46,270 nucleotides of DNA, taken from the NCBI GenBank assembly GCA_021372435.1, contig JAJFUK010000145.1, forward strand, positions 1-46,270, given 5' to 3'. A program made the translations under genes and the position numbers. The notes under the pieces were generated by a model. It saw nothing but the letters and a program-made list of their open reading frames with translations. It made no database searches and was not told the origin of the DNA. This DNA comes from Actinomycetes bacterium. GTDB taxonomy: Bacteria > Actinomycetota > Thermoleophilia > RBG-16-64-13. Positions 8,997 to 16,339 of this stretch are shown here, one piece after another. Numbering within the stretch: position 1 is the first letter of the stretch; the number at the start of each line of letters is the position of its first letter.

Positions 8997-9242
8997 TCAG
9001 CGTTTGTGGCTCCGCTTCTCGGTGAGCAGGCGGTCGATGATGCAGTCTGCGATCGCGGGCGCGGGCACGTGGTACTCACCGGAGCTGACCAGATCATGGA
9101 TGGCCCGCAGGCGGGCGTCGGACTTGGACGGAGCCGGCCGGGCCTCGGCGATCGAAGCGCCTGAAGGGAAGATCTCCGGCATCTCTCGTACCGCTGCGTC
9201 CGGCTGCGCTTCGCCGGCCGGTTTGTCACTCTTAGTGCTCAT
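8997..9242 (-). CDS. flgM: FlgM-like anti-sigma-28 factor
   Basis: An 81-residue protein. The first 40 residues are low-complexity and probably disordered. The C-terminal half, ARLRAIHDLVSSGEYHVP and IADCIIDRLL (about 43-73), matches the FlgM pattern of an amphipathic helix, an SGEY/V turn and a helix beginning IA. FlgM binds and inhibits the flagellar sigma factor FliA/SigD. The start at ATG 9242 is chosen because AGGAAG lies just upstream and the sequence above it is promoter. A longer start at 9272 would read through the promoter. No other flagellar gene is in the window, so motility is implied but not shown. Confidence 0.65.
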   Translation of the reverse strand: MSTKSDKPAGEAQPDAAVREMPEIFPSGASIAEARPAPSKSDARLRAIHDLVSSGEYHVPAPAIADCIIDRLLTEKRSHKR

Positions 9243-9252
9243 GCTATGCTTC

Positions 9253-9280
9253 CTATCGGCCGGAGTCATCAAACGGTTTA
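9253..9280 (-). promoter_or_regulatory. Sigma-28-like promoter TAAA-N16-GCCGATAG upstream of flgM
   Basis: On the minus strand TAAA (9280-9277) is followed after 16 bases by GCCGATAG (9260-9253), 10 bases before the FlgM start. The sigma-28/sigma-D consensus is TAAA-N14-16-GCCGATAA/T, so all but the last base fit. The Shine-Dalgarno overlaps the downstream edge. flgM is itself a sigma-28-dependent gene in many flagellated bacteria, which supports both calls together. Confidence 0.65.
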
Positions 9281-9333
9281 CACGCAGAGTGCAATCTCGG
9301 GTTCGGGGATCACACGACCGAAGAAGCGGGAGG

Positions 9334-10569
9334 TTGGCGATCAAGCTGATCAGCATAGAGGAGGCGCGGGCCCGGGTGCTCGCCGAGGCGTTGCCGCTCC
9401 CGGTCGAATCGTGTCCGCTGCCTGACGCTCTCGGGATGGTCCTGGCCGAGGACGTGGTGTCGTCGCAGAGTGTGCCGGTCTTTGACAATGCCGGCATGGA
9501 CGGGTATGCGGTCAGGGCTCAAGACACTATCGATGCGGACTCGGACTCGCCTTGCCGGCTCACCGTCGTGGAGACGATTCCGGCGGGTCAGGTGTCCACC
9601 CGCATCCTCGGTAAGGACGAGGCTGCCAGGATCATGACCGGGGCTCCCATCCCCAGCGGGGCGGATGCGGTCATCCAGTCGGAGGCAGTGGAGGAAGAGC
9701 AGGATGAAGTCCTGGTGTTCGAGCCCGTCAAGCCGGGGAAGAACATCCGGCGCGCGGGCGAGGATGTCATGGCGGGTGACCGGGTGCTTGCGACCGGGAG
9801 CTTGCTCGGTCCGGCGGAGATAGGGCTGCTGGCGAGCCTCGGCCGGCCGACCGTTCAGGTCCATAGGCTCCCCCGAGTCGCCATCCTTTCGACGGGGAGC
9901 GAGTTGGTCGAGGTGGACCGGCCGTTGGGCCCGGGGCAGATCCACAACTCCAACACCTACTCACTGCAGGCCCAGTGCAGGCAGATGGGCATCCAACCGG
10001 TGGTGATGGGCATCGTCCCCGACGACTACGAATCTACGCGCCGGCTCATGCAGCAGGGTCTTGAGTACGATGTGCTGATCACTTCCGGCGGGGTCTCGGT
10101 GGGCCGGTTCGACTTCGTCAAGGATGTGCAGGAAGAACTCGGAGTCGTTCGCCGCTTGTGGGGAGTCGCGATGAAGCCCGGCAAACCCCTCGCCTTCGGG
10201 GTGCGGGATCGCACTCTGGTGTTCGGCCTGCCCGGAAACCCCGTCTCCGTGATGGTCTCGTTCGAGCTATTCGTCAGGCCGGCGCTTCTGCGCCTGATGG
10301 GGTACCGAAAGACGACAAGACCTTCGTACCGGGCCATCATCTCGGAGGACGTGGTGAACTCCGACGGCCGCGTTTTCGTCGTCAGGGTCAGGGCTTGGCG
10401 TGAGGACGGCGTGTGGCACGTGAGTCTGACCGGCGCCCAAGGATCCGGGATCTTGCGTTCCATGGTTGGAGCGAACGGTCTGGCTTTCGTTCCCGGGGGT
10501 CCTCGAGGGGTGAGGGCCGGCGAAGAGGTCGAGTTTCTGCTTCTGCGCGAAGATCTCGAGGAGCCTTGA
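9334..10569 (+). CDS. moeA: Molybdopterin molybdenumtransferase MoeA
   Basis: Inserts molybdate into adenylylated molybdopterin, the last common step of Mo cofactor synthesis, in the cytoplasm. About 411 residues. It has the MoeA N-terminal domain (ISIEEARARVL, then FDNAGMDGYAVRA), the MoCF-binding domain (VAILSTGSELVEV, then DVLITSGGVSVGRFDFV), and a C-terminal barrel with LPGNPVSVMVSFELF. The start is uncertain. TTG 9334 directly abuts GCGGGAGG, so the true initiation codon may differ slightly; GTG 9289 is the next upstream option. The open frame runs further upstream across the flgM gene, but that part has no MoeA similarity. No molybdoenzyme is in the window. Confidence 0.9.
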   Translation: MAIKLISIEEARARVLAEALPLPVESCPLPDALGMVLAEDVVSSQSVPVFDNAGMDGYAVRAQDTIDADSDSPCRLTVVETIPAGQVSTRILGKDEAARIMTGAPIPSGADAVIQSEAVEEEQDEVLVFEPVKPGKNIRRAGEDVMAGDRVLATGSLLGPAEIGLLASLGRPTVQVHRLPRVAILSTGSELVEVDRPLGPGQIHNSNTYSLQAQCRQMGIQPVVMGIVPDDYESTRRLMQQGLEYDVLITSGGVSVGRFDFVKDVQEELGVVRRLWGVAMKPGKPLAFGVRDRTLVFGLPGNPVSVMVSFELFVRPALLRLMGYRKTTRPSYRAIISEDVVNSDGRVFVVRVRAWREDGVWHVSLTGAQGSGILRSMVGANGLAFVPGGPRGVRAGEEVEFLLLREDLEEP

Positions 10570-10606
10570 CCAAGGGGCGCGCGGGGCCGGTTCAGTGACT
10601 CCATGG

Positions 10607-10635
10607 TTGCCTCGGCCCCGTGGTGGGGATACAAT
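10607..10635 (+). promoter_or_regulatory. Sigma-70-type promoter TTGCCT-N17-TACAAT
   Basis: TTGCCT (10607-10612) and TACAAT (10630-10635) are separated by 17 bases. It lies 38 bases after the moeA stop and points towards the structured RNA candidate and the small HTH gene. Start of transcription is expected near 10642. Confidence 0.7.
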
Positions 10636-10640
10636 GATGA

Positions 10641-10751
10641 TGATGAGTCGGTTACGTCGACATTGGCGTGGGAGTGATGCGCACGGCATACCCGCGTCGG
10701 TGCCAAGGGTGGTTCGGGAAAGTCCGGTGGCCTGTGCCGCTGGGCTTTTTT
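10641..10751 (+). ncRNA. Candidate structured RNA or attenuator leader, about 110 nt
   Basis: The segment lies between a good promoter and an intrinsic terminator and can fold into three helices. Helix 1 is GTCG (10647-10650) with CGAC (10658-10661). Helix 2 is TTGGC-GTGGG (10663-10672) with CCCGC (10691-10695) and GCCAA (10702-10706), capped by ATGC/GCAT (10677-10689). Helix 3 is the terminator at 10724-10743. The joining stretch GGGTGGTTCGGGAAAGTCC is unpaired in this model. It could be a free small RNA or a riboswitch/attenuator controlling the gene at 10797. I do not recognise the class. Confidence 0.45.
10724..10751 (+). terminator. Intrinsic terminator ahead of the HTH gene
   Basis: CCGGTGGC (10724-10731) pairs with GCCGCTGG (10736-10743) through eight pairs including two G-U wobbles, with loop CTGT. 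It is followed by GC and six T (10746-10751). It lies 45 bases upstream of ATG 10797, the classic position of a conditional leader terminator. Confidence 0.65.
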
Positions 10752-10796
10752 GTTTGTGGGCTTTCGGGTGATTCTCTACCCTGGAAAGGAGATCTG

Positions 10797-10982
10797 ATGG
10801 CCAACCACTTCACCCCCGAAGAGCTGGCAGCGGAGTTTGGGATCGAGACTCGGGATGTGATCCGGCTCTGTGTCAAAGAAGGCATCCCCATCTACAAGGG
10901 GAAGATAGATCGCAGTCTTCTAACGGCGGTGATAAAGGCCAAAGGTATCCGGCTTCCCAAGACCCAAGGGGCTGCCGTCTAG
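10797..10982 (+). CDS. Small helix-turn-helix-like protein
   Basis: A 61-residue protein. Residues 1-35 (FTPEELAAEFGIETRDVI, then KEGIPIYKGKIDR) look like a winged or MerR/excisionase-type HTH: a helix beginning FTPEELA, a turn, a recognition helix, and a short basic strand. A Lys-rich tail follows. A DNA-binding role is therefore likely, but no family name can be given. ATG 10797 has AAAGGAG 5 bases upstream. The open frame continues upstream, but that part covers the terminator and is not coding-like. The stop overlaps the stop of the convergent exonuclease gene as CTAG. Confidence 0.7.
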   Translation: MANHFTPEELAAEFGIETRDVIRLCVKEGIPIYKGKIDRSLLTAVIKAKGIRLPKTQGAAV

Positions 10983-12991
10983 AAGCTGGCCGGCCTCGTC
11001 TTCTCACCCGCGGAGGGTATCTTCGACAGGAGGGTATTCGCTTCCCTCGCCAGGCGGATCCTAGTCGCCTCCCAGTCGGCCGCGTCGGCTTCTGGCCTCG
11101 GGATGGACGCCTTCGTTATGTGTTCGGCCTCATAGAACCAACGCCGGACTGCAAGGAGCGAGTCGAGTTCTTGTTGCCCTACCGCCACTAGGTCGCCGCC
11201 CGTCCTGCCTCGGCATCCTCGTGCACCGGCGCGCGCAGCCTCGACTGCTGCGCCGATCGCCGGTTCGACACGGCCCGGGTACAACGAGACCGGCTCAAGG
11301 AGCCTGCCGTCGCACACCAGGTTCAGTCTGACCGACGGGCCGCCCCCGTTACCGGCCTGCGGCCAGAGAAGCGCGAACCGAAGGCTCCGGGCCTCAGCCA
11401 ACGAGGCGTACGAACGGCGGACGCTCATCAGATGTTCACACGCCTTCTTGATTTCTTGTGCCTCTTCGTATCGCCGCTGCCGGGAGAGGCGTCTTGCCTC
11501 GTTGTCCGCGTACTCCACAGGGTCCGGCAGGCCGGTGTCGACCCGGCCGGCCAGCCAAGCGACGATCCTCAGCACGAGCTCATCGTGCCGGAGTTTCGTC
11601 CGTGGATCGGCGACGCAGGGCGCAAGACACCGGCCGTGCTCTGAGCGGGCGCAGGGACGGCCATTCACTCTCTGTGGACAATGGCGGATGGGGTAACACC
11701 GTTGGAGGAGATCGAGGGCGGCGTGCAATCGCGCGCGGCCGCGAAAAGGCCCCATGACCAGCGGCGCGCCGGGAGGACGGCTCGAGGCATCCGAGCCGTC
11801 CTCGGCGCCGCCGATCCACTTAGGTGCGCGGCTGCTCGTCGAGAGGCTGAGTCCTCGTCCGGAATGACCGACTCTGATGTAGGCGTATGTCTCCGGCCGG
11901 GTGCCGCATATGTTGCAGGGAGGCCGGTGCTCCCCTATGAGGTGTTGTTCACGGACCACCGCCTCCAGGGGCGTGCAGGCTTCATCCCAATCTATTCGCT
12001 CTACGAGCCGCACCGCCTGGCGCACTCTGCGGGCATTGCCGGCACCGGCTATGAAGTGCGAACGGACCTCCTCGCCGAGCCTATCGGCTTTGCCCACGTA
12101 GACGATACGCCCCTCCTTGTCCACGAAGCGGTAGGTGCCCGGACACTTCGGCAGGTCGCGGGTCAAACGCAGCTTGTCGAGGGCGGACCGCGATGAGCGA
12201 TCCAAGTACGCACGGAGCTCGCCCAGCCGGGTGATGCCCTGATCCTGCAGGCGGCCGGCCAAATTCAGGAAAATATATGCGGCGGCCTGGGCATCGGCGA
12301 GGGCGCGATGACAGGGGACGACCGGGGCGCCAAGGGCCTCGGCGACCGTGTGGAGACGGTAGTTGGGCAGGCCTGGAGCCAGGGCTCGGGCCAGCGGTAA
12401 GGTGTCGATGGCTCCGTCACCCAGCCTGCACCCTTTGAGCCTTCCCAGTTCGTAGTTGAGGAACCCGACATCAAAGGCCGCATTGTGCGCGACGACCACC
12501 GCGCCGTCGAGAAACCGGACAAGGTCGGGGATGACGTTCTCAATGCGAGGAGCGCCGGCCACCATCTCTTGAGAGATGCCGGTGAGTCGAGTGATCATTG
12601 GAGGGATCGGCCGCAGAGGGTTGACCAGAGTAGCGAAGTGGTCCACTACCTGGAATCCCTCGATCCTGACGGCCCCGATCTCGGTGATCTTGCTCGTCCC
12701 GGCTCTGGCCCCCGTGGTCTCCAGGTCTAAGGATATGAAAGGGACATCGGCAAGGTCGGGATCGGGCAACTCCCAATGGCATAGGGATAAGGGACTGTCT
12801 TCAGCACCGTCCCATATGAAGCGCCCGTCGTTTCGCACAAGGGCGGCGAGGATCTCGCGGCACAGGTCCGCCGGCGCGTCGGGGCAGGCGACAAGCATCC
12901 GCGCCGCCTCGACGGCGTCGAGCGGCTCTCCGCGGACCAGCAGGGTCTCGTGGAGCCGGTCGGCCACGCTCAGCGAAAGCTGTAACTGCAT
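10979..12991 (-). CDS. DEDDh exonuclease fused to UvrC-like GIY-YIG endonuclease
   Basis: A 670-residue DNA repair fusion. Residues about 82-250 form a DnaQ-type 3'-5' exonuclease: ISLDLETTG supplies the Asp/Glu pair and VVAHNAAFDVGFL the second Asp. Residues about 283-365 form a GIY-YIG domain (GTYRFVDKEGRIVYVGKA), as in UvrC and Cho. CARSEHGRCLAPC, resembling UvrC's Cys cluster, and a UVR-like helix pair (RRLSRQRRYEEAQEIKKACE) follow. The RNase H-like half of UvrC is absent. This architecture is common in Actinomycetota, for example mycobacterial Rv2191. It probably takes part in damage excision. An N-terminal segment of about 80 residues is unassigned. Confidence 0.85.
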   Translation of the reverse strand: MQLQLSLSVADRLHETLLVRGEPLDAVEAARMLVACPDAPADLCREILAALVRNDGRFIWDGAEDSPLSLCHWELPDPDLADVPFISLDLETTGARAGTSKITEIGAVRIEGFQVVDHFATLVNPLRPIPPMITRLTGISQEMVAGAPRIENVIPDLVRFLDGAVVVAHNAAFDVGFLNYELGRLKGCRLGDGAIDTLPLARALAPGLPNYRLHTVAEALGAPVVPCHRALADAQAAAYIFLNLAGRLQDQGITRLGELRAYLDRSSRSALDKLRLTRDLPKCPGTYRFVDKEGRIVYVGKADRLGEEVRSHFIAGAGNARRVRQAVRLVERIDWDEACTPLEAVVREQHLIGEHRPPCNICGTRPETYAYIRVGHSGRGLSLSTSSRAPKWIGGAEDGSDASSRPPGAPLVMGPFRGRARLHAALDLLQRCYPIRHCPQRVNGRPCARSEHGRCLAPCVADPRTKLRHDELVLRIVAWLAGRVDTGLPDPVEYADNEARRLSRQRRYEEAQEIKKACEHLMSVRRSYASLAEARSLRFALLWPQAGNGGGPSVRLNLVCDGRLLEPVSLYPGRVEPAIGAAVEAARAGARGCRGRTGGDLVAVGQQELDSLLAVRRWFYEAEHITKASIPRPEADAADWEATRIRLAREANTLLSKIPSAGEKTRPASF

Positions 12992-13027
12992 CTACGACCG
13001 GTCAGATTCCGGGAAAGGGGCGTTTCC

Positions 13028-13061
13028 TTGAAAAGGGCAGAGCCATCCTGGAAAATACTAG
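13028..13061 (+). promoter_or_regulatory. Possible promoter of the fatty-acid operon
   Basis: TTGAAA at 13028-13033 is followed by an AT-rich GAAAATACTAG (13051-13061), the only AT-rich patch upstream of fabZ. The spacing to the best -10 (AAATAC, 19 bases) is long, so this is tentative. The rest of the 115-base gap holds a weak GGAAA/TTTCC hairpin at about 13014-13026 and no recognisable operator. Confidence 0.3.
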
Positions 13062-13106
13062 CACCCTGGAGCCGGGGGACGCGACGACTGCCAGACAGGG
13101 AGAGAG

Positions 13107-13535
13107 GTGTTGGACCGGCGACAGATCGAGGCCATCTTGCCCCATCGAGATCCGTTCTTGCTGATCGATAGGGTGATTGAATTGGTGCCCGGCGAATACG
13201 CGGTCGCAGAGAAGGACGTTCTCCCCACCGACGACGTGTTCAGAGGCCATTTCCCGGGCCACCCCGTCTTTCCAGGCGTCCTTCAGCTGGAGGCGCTTGC
13301 GCAGACCGGGGCGGTCGCTCTTCTCTCAGAGCCCGAGTTCCTGGGGAAGATCGTCCTCTTCGCCGGGGTCGACCACGTGCGCTTCCGCCGGCCGGTGGGG
13401 CCGGGCGACACTCTGCGACTGGAAACACGCCTGGCAGAACGCCGCGGACGGATCGGTAAGGGCGAGGGCAAGGCCTTCGTGGGTTCGGACCTCGTCTGTA
13501 GCGGCATTCTCACCTTCGCAGTGGCAGAACCATAG
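13107..13535 (+). CDS. fabZ: 3-hydroxyacyl-ACP dehydratase FabZ
   Basis: A 142-residue hot-dog fold enzyme that dehydrates 3-hydroxyacyl-ACP in fatty-acid elongation. The signature HFPGHPVFPGVLQLEALAQ (about 49-67) holds the catalytic His, with the Glu in the following helix. ILPHRDPFLLIDRV near the N-terminus is also typical. GTG start at 13107 has GGGAGAGAG just upstream. It is the first gene of a seven-gene operon that ends with accA, with only 3 bases before fabH. Confidence 0.93.
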   Translation: MLDRRQIEAILPHRDPFLLIDRVIELVPGEYAVAEKDVLPTDDVFRGHFPGHPVFPGVLQLEALAQTGAVALLSEPEFLGKIVLFAGVDHVRFRRPVGPGDTLRLETRLAERRGRIGKGEGKAFVGSDLVCSGILTFAVAEP

Positions 13536-13538
13536 GTC

Positions 13539-14615
13539 ATGCCGGCCAGCAGACCCGCCTCCTTGTCCGGTAGACCTGTGGCCATCAGCGGCCTCGGCGC
13601 TTACGTGCCCAAGAGGGTCGTCACCAACGATGATCTGGCCGCCGTGCTCGACACGTCGGACGAGTGGATCACGCAGCGAACGGGCATCAGGGAGCGACGG
13701 GTGGCCGACGAAGGTCTCAGTTCGTCGGACCTGGGGATCGTGGCCGCGCGTGCCGCCCTCACCGATGCCGGGCTGCCGCCGGCGGAGATCGACCTGGTCA
13801 TAACCGCCACCATCTCACCCGACCGGATCATGCCGGCGACTGCTTCCCGAGTGGCCAAGGAGTGCGGCTGCGGAGGGGCCGGGGCCTATGACCTATCGGC
13901 CGGCTGCAGTGGCTTCGTATACGCGCTGGCCATGGCGGCCGGCGCCGTCGCGGCCGGCCTGCATGACCACGTGCTGGTGGTGGGGGCAGAGACCATCTCG
14001 CGGATGCTTGACTGGGAGGACCGCTCGACGGCGGTTCTCTTTGGGGATGGAGCGGGGGCGGTGGTGGTCTCTCCATGCGACGTAGGGGGGACGGCCCAGG
14101 CCTCCGAAGGACGCTTTCCGGGAGGCATCCTCGGCTTCGATCTGGGAGGAGACGCCTCAGGGGAGGAATACTTGATGATCCCGGCGGGGGGATCGCGGCT
14201 GCCGGCCTCCAGGGCGACGGTCGAGGGACGCCAGCATTTCATGAAGATGAACGGCGGCGAGGTGTATAGGTTTGCCACGAGGGTGGTGGCCCAGTCGGCC
14301 GGGCGGGTGCTCGGACGTTGCGGCCTCACGGTGGACGACATCGACGTTTTCGTGCCACACCAGGCCAATCTGCGTATCATCGAGAAGGCGGTCAAGAAGC
14401 TGGGCATGGACGAAGACCGCGTGTACACCAACCTGCAGAAGTATGGGAACACCTCATGTGCGTCCATCCCGCTCTGCTTGAGCGAAGCCCGGGCAGAGGG
14501 CCGTCTCAAGGATGGCGATATCGCGCTGCTCATGGGTTTCGGCGCGGGCCTCACATGGGGTGCGTGTCTACTGGAGTGGGGCCGTGGACGCGACCCCGAG
14601 CATGAAAGAGGCTGA
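13539..14615 (+). CDS. fabH: 3-oxoacyl-ACP synthase III FabH
   Basis: Starts fatty-acid synthesis by condensing an acyl-CoA primer with malonyl-ACP. Of 358 residues, the catalytic triad is visible: Cys in DLSAGCSGFVYAL, His in VFVPHQANLRIIEK, and Asn in YGNTSCASIPL. The N-terminus carries about 20 residues before GLGAYVPKRVVTNDDL, slightly longer than usual. A later in-frame start is therefore possible, but ATG 13539 sits only 3 bases after fabZ. The stop at 14613-14615 lies just before the fabD ATG. Confidence 0.95.
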   Translation: MPASRPASLSGRPVAISGLGAYVPKRVVTNDDLAAVLDTSDEWITQRTGIRERRVADEGLSSSDLGIVAARAALTDAGLPPAEIDLVITATISPDRIMPATASRVAKECGCGGAGAYDLSAGCSGFVYALAMAAGAVAAGLHDHVLVVGAETISRMLDWEDRSTAVLFGDGAGAVVVSPCDVGGTAQASEGRFPGGILGFDLGGDASGEEYLMIPAGGSRLPASRATVEGRQHFMKMNGGEVYRFATRVVAQSAGRVLGRCGLTVDDIDVFVPHQANLRIIEKAVKKLGMDEDRVYTNLQKYGNTSCASIPLCLSEARAEGRLKDGDIALLMGFGAGLTWGACLLEWGRGRDPEHERG

Positions 14616-14616
14616 C

Positions 14617-15558
14617 ATGGGAGGACTACTCATCCTCTGTCCGGGTCAGGGCAGCCAGGCGCCCGGCATGGCCGAATACCTCTGGGATCATCCGGTCGCG
14701 AGGGAGACCTTCGCTGAGGCCGGCGACACTCTCGGCTGGGACGTCGGAGAGCTGTGCCGCCACGGGTCCATGGAGGAACTGACCCGTACCGACCGGACCC
14801 AACTGGCCATCTTGACGTGCAGCGTGGCCGTGTGGAGGGTCCTGGCGGATCGAGAAGCGACCTGCGCGGTCGCCGCGGGACATTCCCTGGGGGAATACTC
14901 GGCTTTGGTGGCTACCGGCCACATGGCTTTCGCCGATGCTCTGCGGGTCGTAGACGTGCGCGGGCGTGGTATGCAGACCTGCGCCGAGCGACGCGGCGGA
15001 ACGATGGCCGCTATCATCGGGCTCGAGAGCGGGATCGTCGAGGAGATCTGTGCCTGTATCCCGGAGGTCTGGGTCGCCAATTACAACTCCCCCGGCCAGG
15101 TGGTCATATCCGGTTCGATCGAAGGGGTGCGAGCGGCCGGAGAGCGGGCGGGGACTGAGGGAGCGAGACGAGTCCTGCCGCTGCCCGTTTCGGGGGCGTT
15201 TCATACTCCTTTCATGGATGGTGCGGCCGAGGCGCTGGCCGAGGCCTTGGCCGGCGTGCGGTTCGCTGCGGGCCGTGCCCGGTTCTTCTCCACTACCGAA
15301 CTCCGCTATCCGGAGCCGGGTGAGCTTGCACACGTACTTTCTCGCCAGCTGATGTCACCCGTCAGGTTCACCCAGAGTATGGAGATGCTTCTGGGCGGAG
15401 CGGACGCGCCGGACCGGGGTCTGGAGGTCGGGCCTGGCGAGGTGCTCACAGGACTCGTCAAGCGGATCCGGCGCGATCTTCCGATGGCGGCTACAGGAGA
15501 CGCTGATGCGCTGCAGAAAGCGCTCGCCGCCGAAGCCGAGACAAGGAGGCCGAGATGA
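14617..15558 (+). CDS. fabD: Malonyl-CoA:ACP transacylase FabD
   Basis: Transfers malonyl groups from CoA to acyl carrier protein. It is 313 residues from ATG 14617, the usual length. LCPGQGSQAPGMAEYL begins the fold and GHSLGEYSAL (about 89-98) holds the nucleophilic Ser; GAFHTPFM near 205 holds the His. ATG 14617 is preferred over in-frame ATG 14602 because GAAAGAGG lies 5 bases before it and the protein then begins at the family start. It ends in an ATGA overlap with fabG. Confidence 0.94.
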   Translation: MGGLLILCPGQGSQAPGMAEYLWDHPVARETFAEAGDTLGWDVGELCRHGSMEELTRTDRTQLAILTCSVAVWRVLADREATCAVAAGHSLGEYSALVATGHMAFADALRVVDVRGRGMQTCAERRGGTMAAIIGLESGIVEEICACIPEVWVANYNSPGQVVISGSIEGVRAAGERAGTEGARRVLPLPVSGAFHTPFMDGAAEALAEALAGVRFAAGRARFFSTTELRYPEPGELAHVLSRQLMSPVRFTQSMEMLLGGADAPDRGLEVGPGEVLTGLVKRIRRDLPMAATGDADALQKALAAEAETRRPR

Positions 15559-16328
15559 ACGAGTGCGGGGGGCGGGCGGCAAGACCCACGCCGCTGGAAG
15601 ACAGAGTGGCGCTTGTCACCGGCGGAGCCCGAGGTATCGGCCGGGCTATCGCTCTGCGGTTGGCGGAGGATGGGGCCAGGGTGGCCGTCATCGACCTGTC
15701 CGATACCGGCGCGCAGACTGCGCGCGAGATCGAGGAGACCACCGGGCGCGCGACGACGTTCGTCAAGGCGGACATCTCAAAGGAGCCTGAAGCCAGGGCG
15801 GCGGTGGCGGCTGTGGAGACGGCCCTGGGGCCCGTGGACATCTTGGTGAACAACGCAGGTATCACCCGCGATGGTCTCATCCTGGTCATGGACGAGGGTG
15901 ACTGGGATGCCGTGCTGGCGGTGAACCTGAAGGGCGCGTTCCTCATGAGCAAGGCGGTGCTCAGGGGGATGATCAGGCGCCGGCGAGGCTCGATCATCAG
16001 CATCTCGAGCGTAGTCGGACGGCGCGGGAACGCCGGGCAGGTCAACTACTCGGCTGCGAAGGCTGGGCTCATCGGCCTGACCAAGTCGCTCGCGAGAGAG
16101 GTAGCATCGCGCGATGTGCGGGTCAACGCGGTGGCCCCGGGCTACATCGAGACCGACATGACGGCCGCGCTGGACGAGCCGGCAAGGAACGCGATCATGA
16201 AGCAGGTGCCGCTCGGTAGGATCGGGACGCCCGAAGCCGTCGCCGACGCCGTGGCCTTCTTGGCCGGCGACTCGGCCTCGTTCATCACCGGAGTGGTGCT
16301 GCCGGTCGACGGCGGCCTGGGCATCTAG
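15555..16328 (+). CDS. fabG: 3-oxoacyl-ACP reductase FabG
   Basis: NADPH-dependent reduction of 3-oxoacyl-ACP; a short-chain dehydrogenase of 257 residues. The cofactor motif is VTGGARGIGRAIAL (about 21-34), with the NNAGITRDGL segment. Catalytic Ser lies in ISISSVVG, and Tyr/Lys in VNYSAAKAGLIGL. C-terminal GVVLPVDGGLGI is typical. About 15 extra residues precede the SDR core. ATG overlaps the fabD stop. Confidence 0.94.
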   Translation: MNECGGRAARPTPLEDRVALVTGGARGIGRAIALRLAEDGARVAVIDLSDTGAQTAREIEETTGRATTFVKADISKEPEARAAVAAVETALGPVDILVNNAGITRDGLILVMDEGDWDAVLAVNLKGAFLMSKAVLRGMIRRRRGSIISISSVVGRRGNAGQVNYSAAKAGLIGLTKSLAREVASRDVRVNAVAPGYIETDMTAALDEPARNAIMKQVPLGRIGTPEAVADAVAFLAGDSASFITGVVLPVDGGLGI

Positions 16329-16339
16329 AGGAAGCAGAG

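Noticed and set aside
9004-9333. A longer N-terminus for MoeA reaching back across the flgM gene
   Set aside because: The extra 110 residues are the antisense of FlgM, with no MoeA similarity, and there is a ribosome site (GCGGGAGG) at 9327-9333.
10641-10751. RNase P RNA or cobalamin riboswitch
   Set aside because: GGAAAGTCCGG recalls RNase P, but the transcript is only about 110 nt. The order of cobalamin-like words is wrong and the downstream gene is not B12-related.
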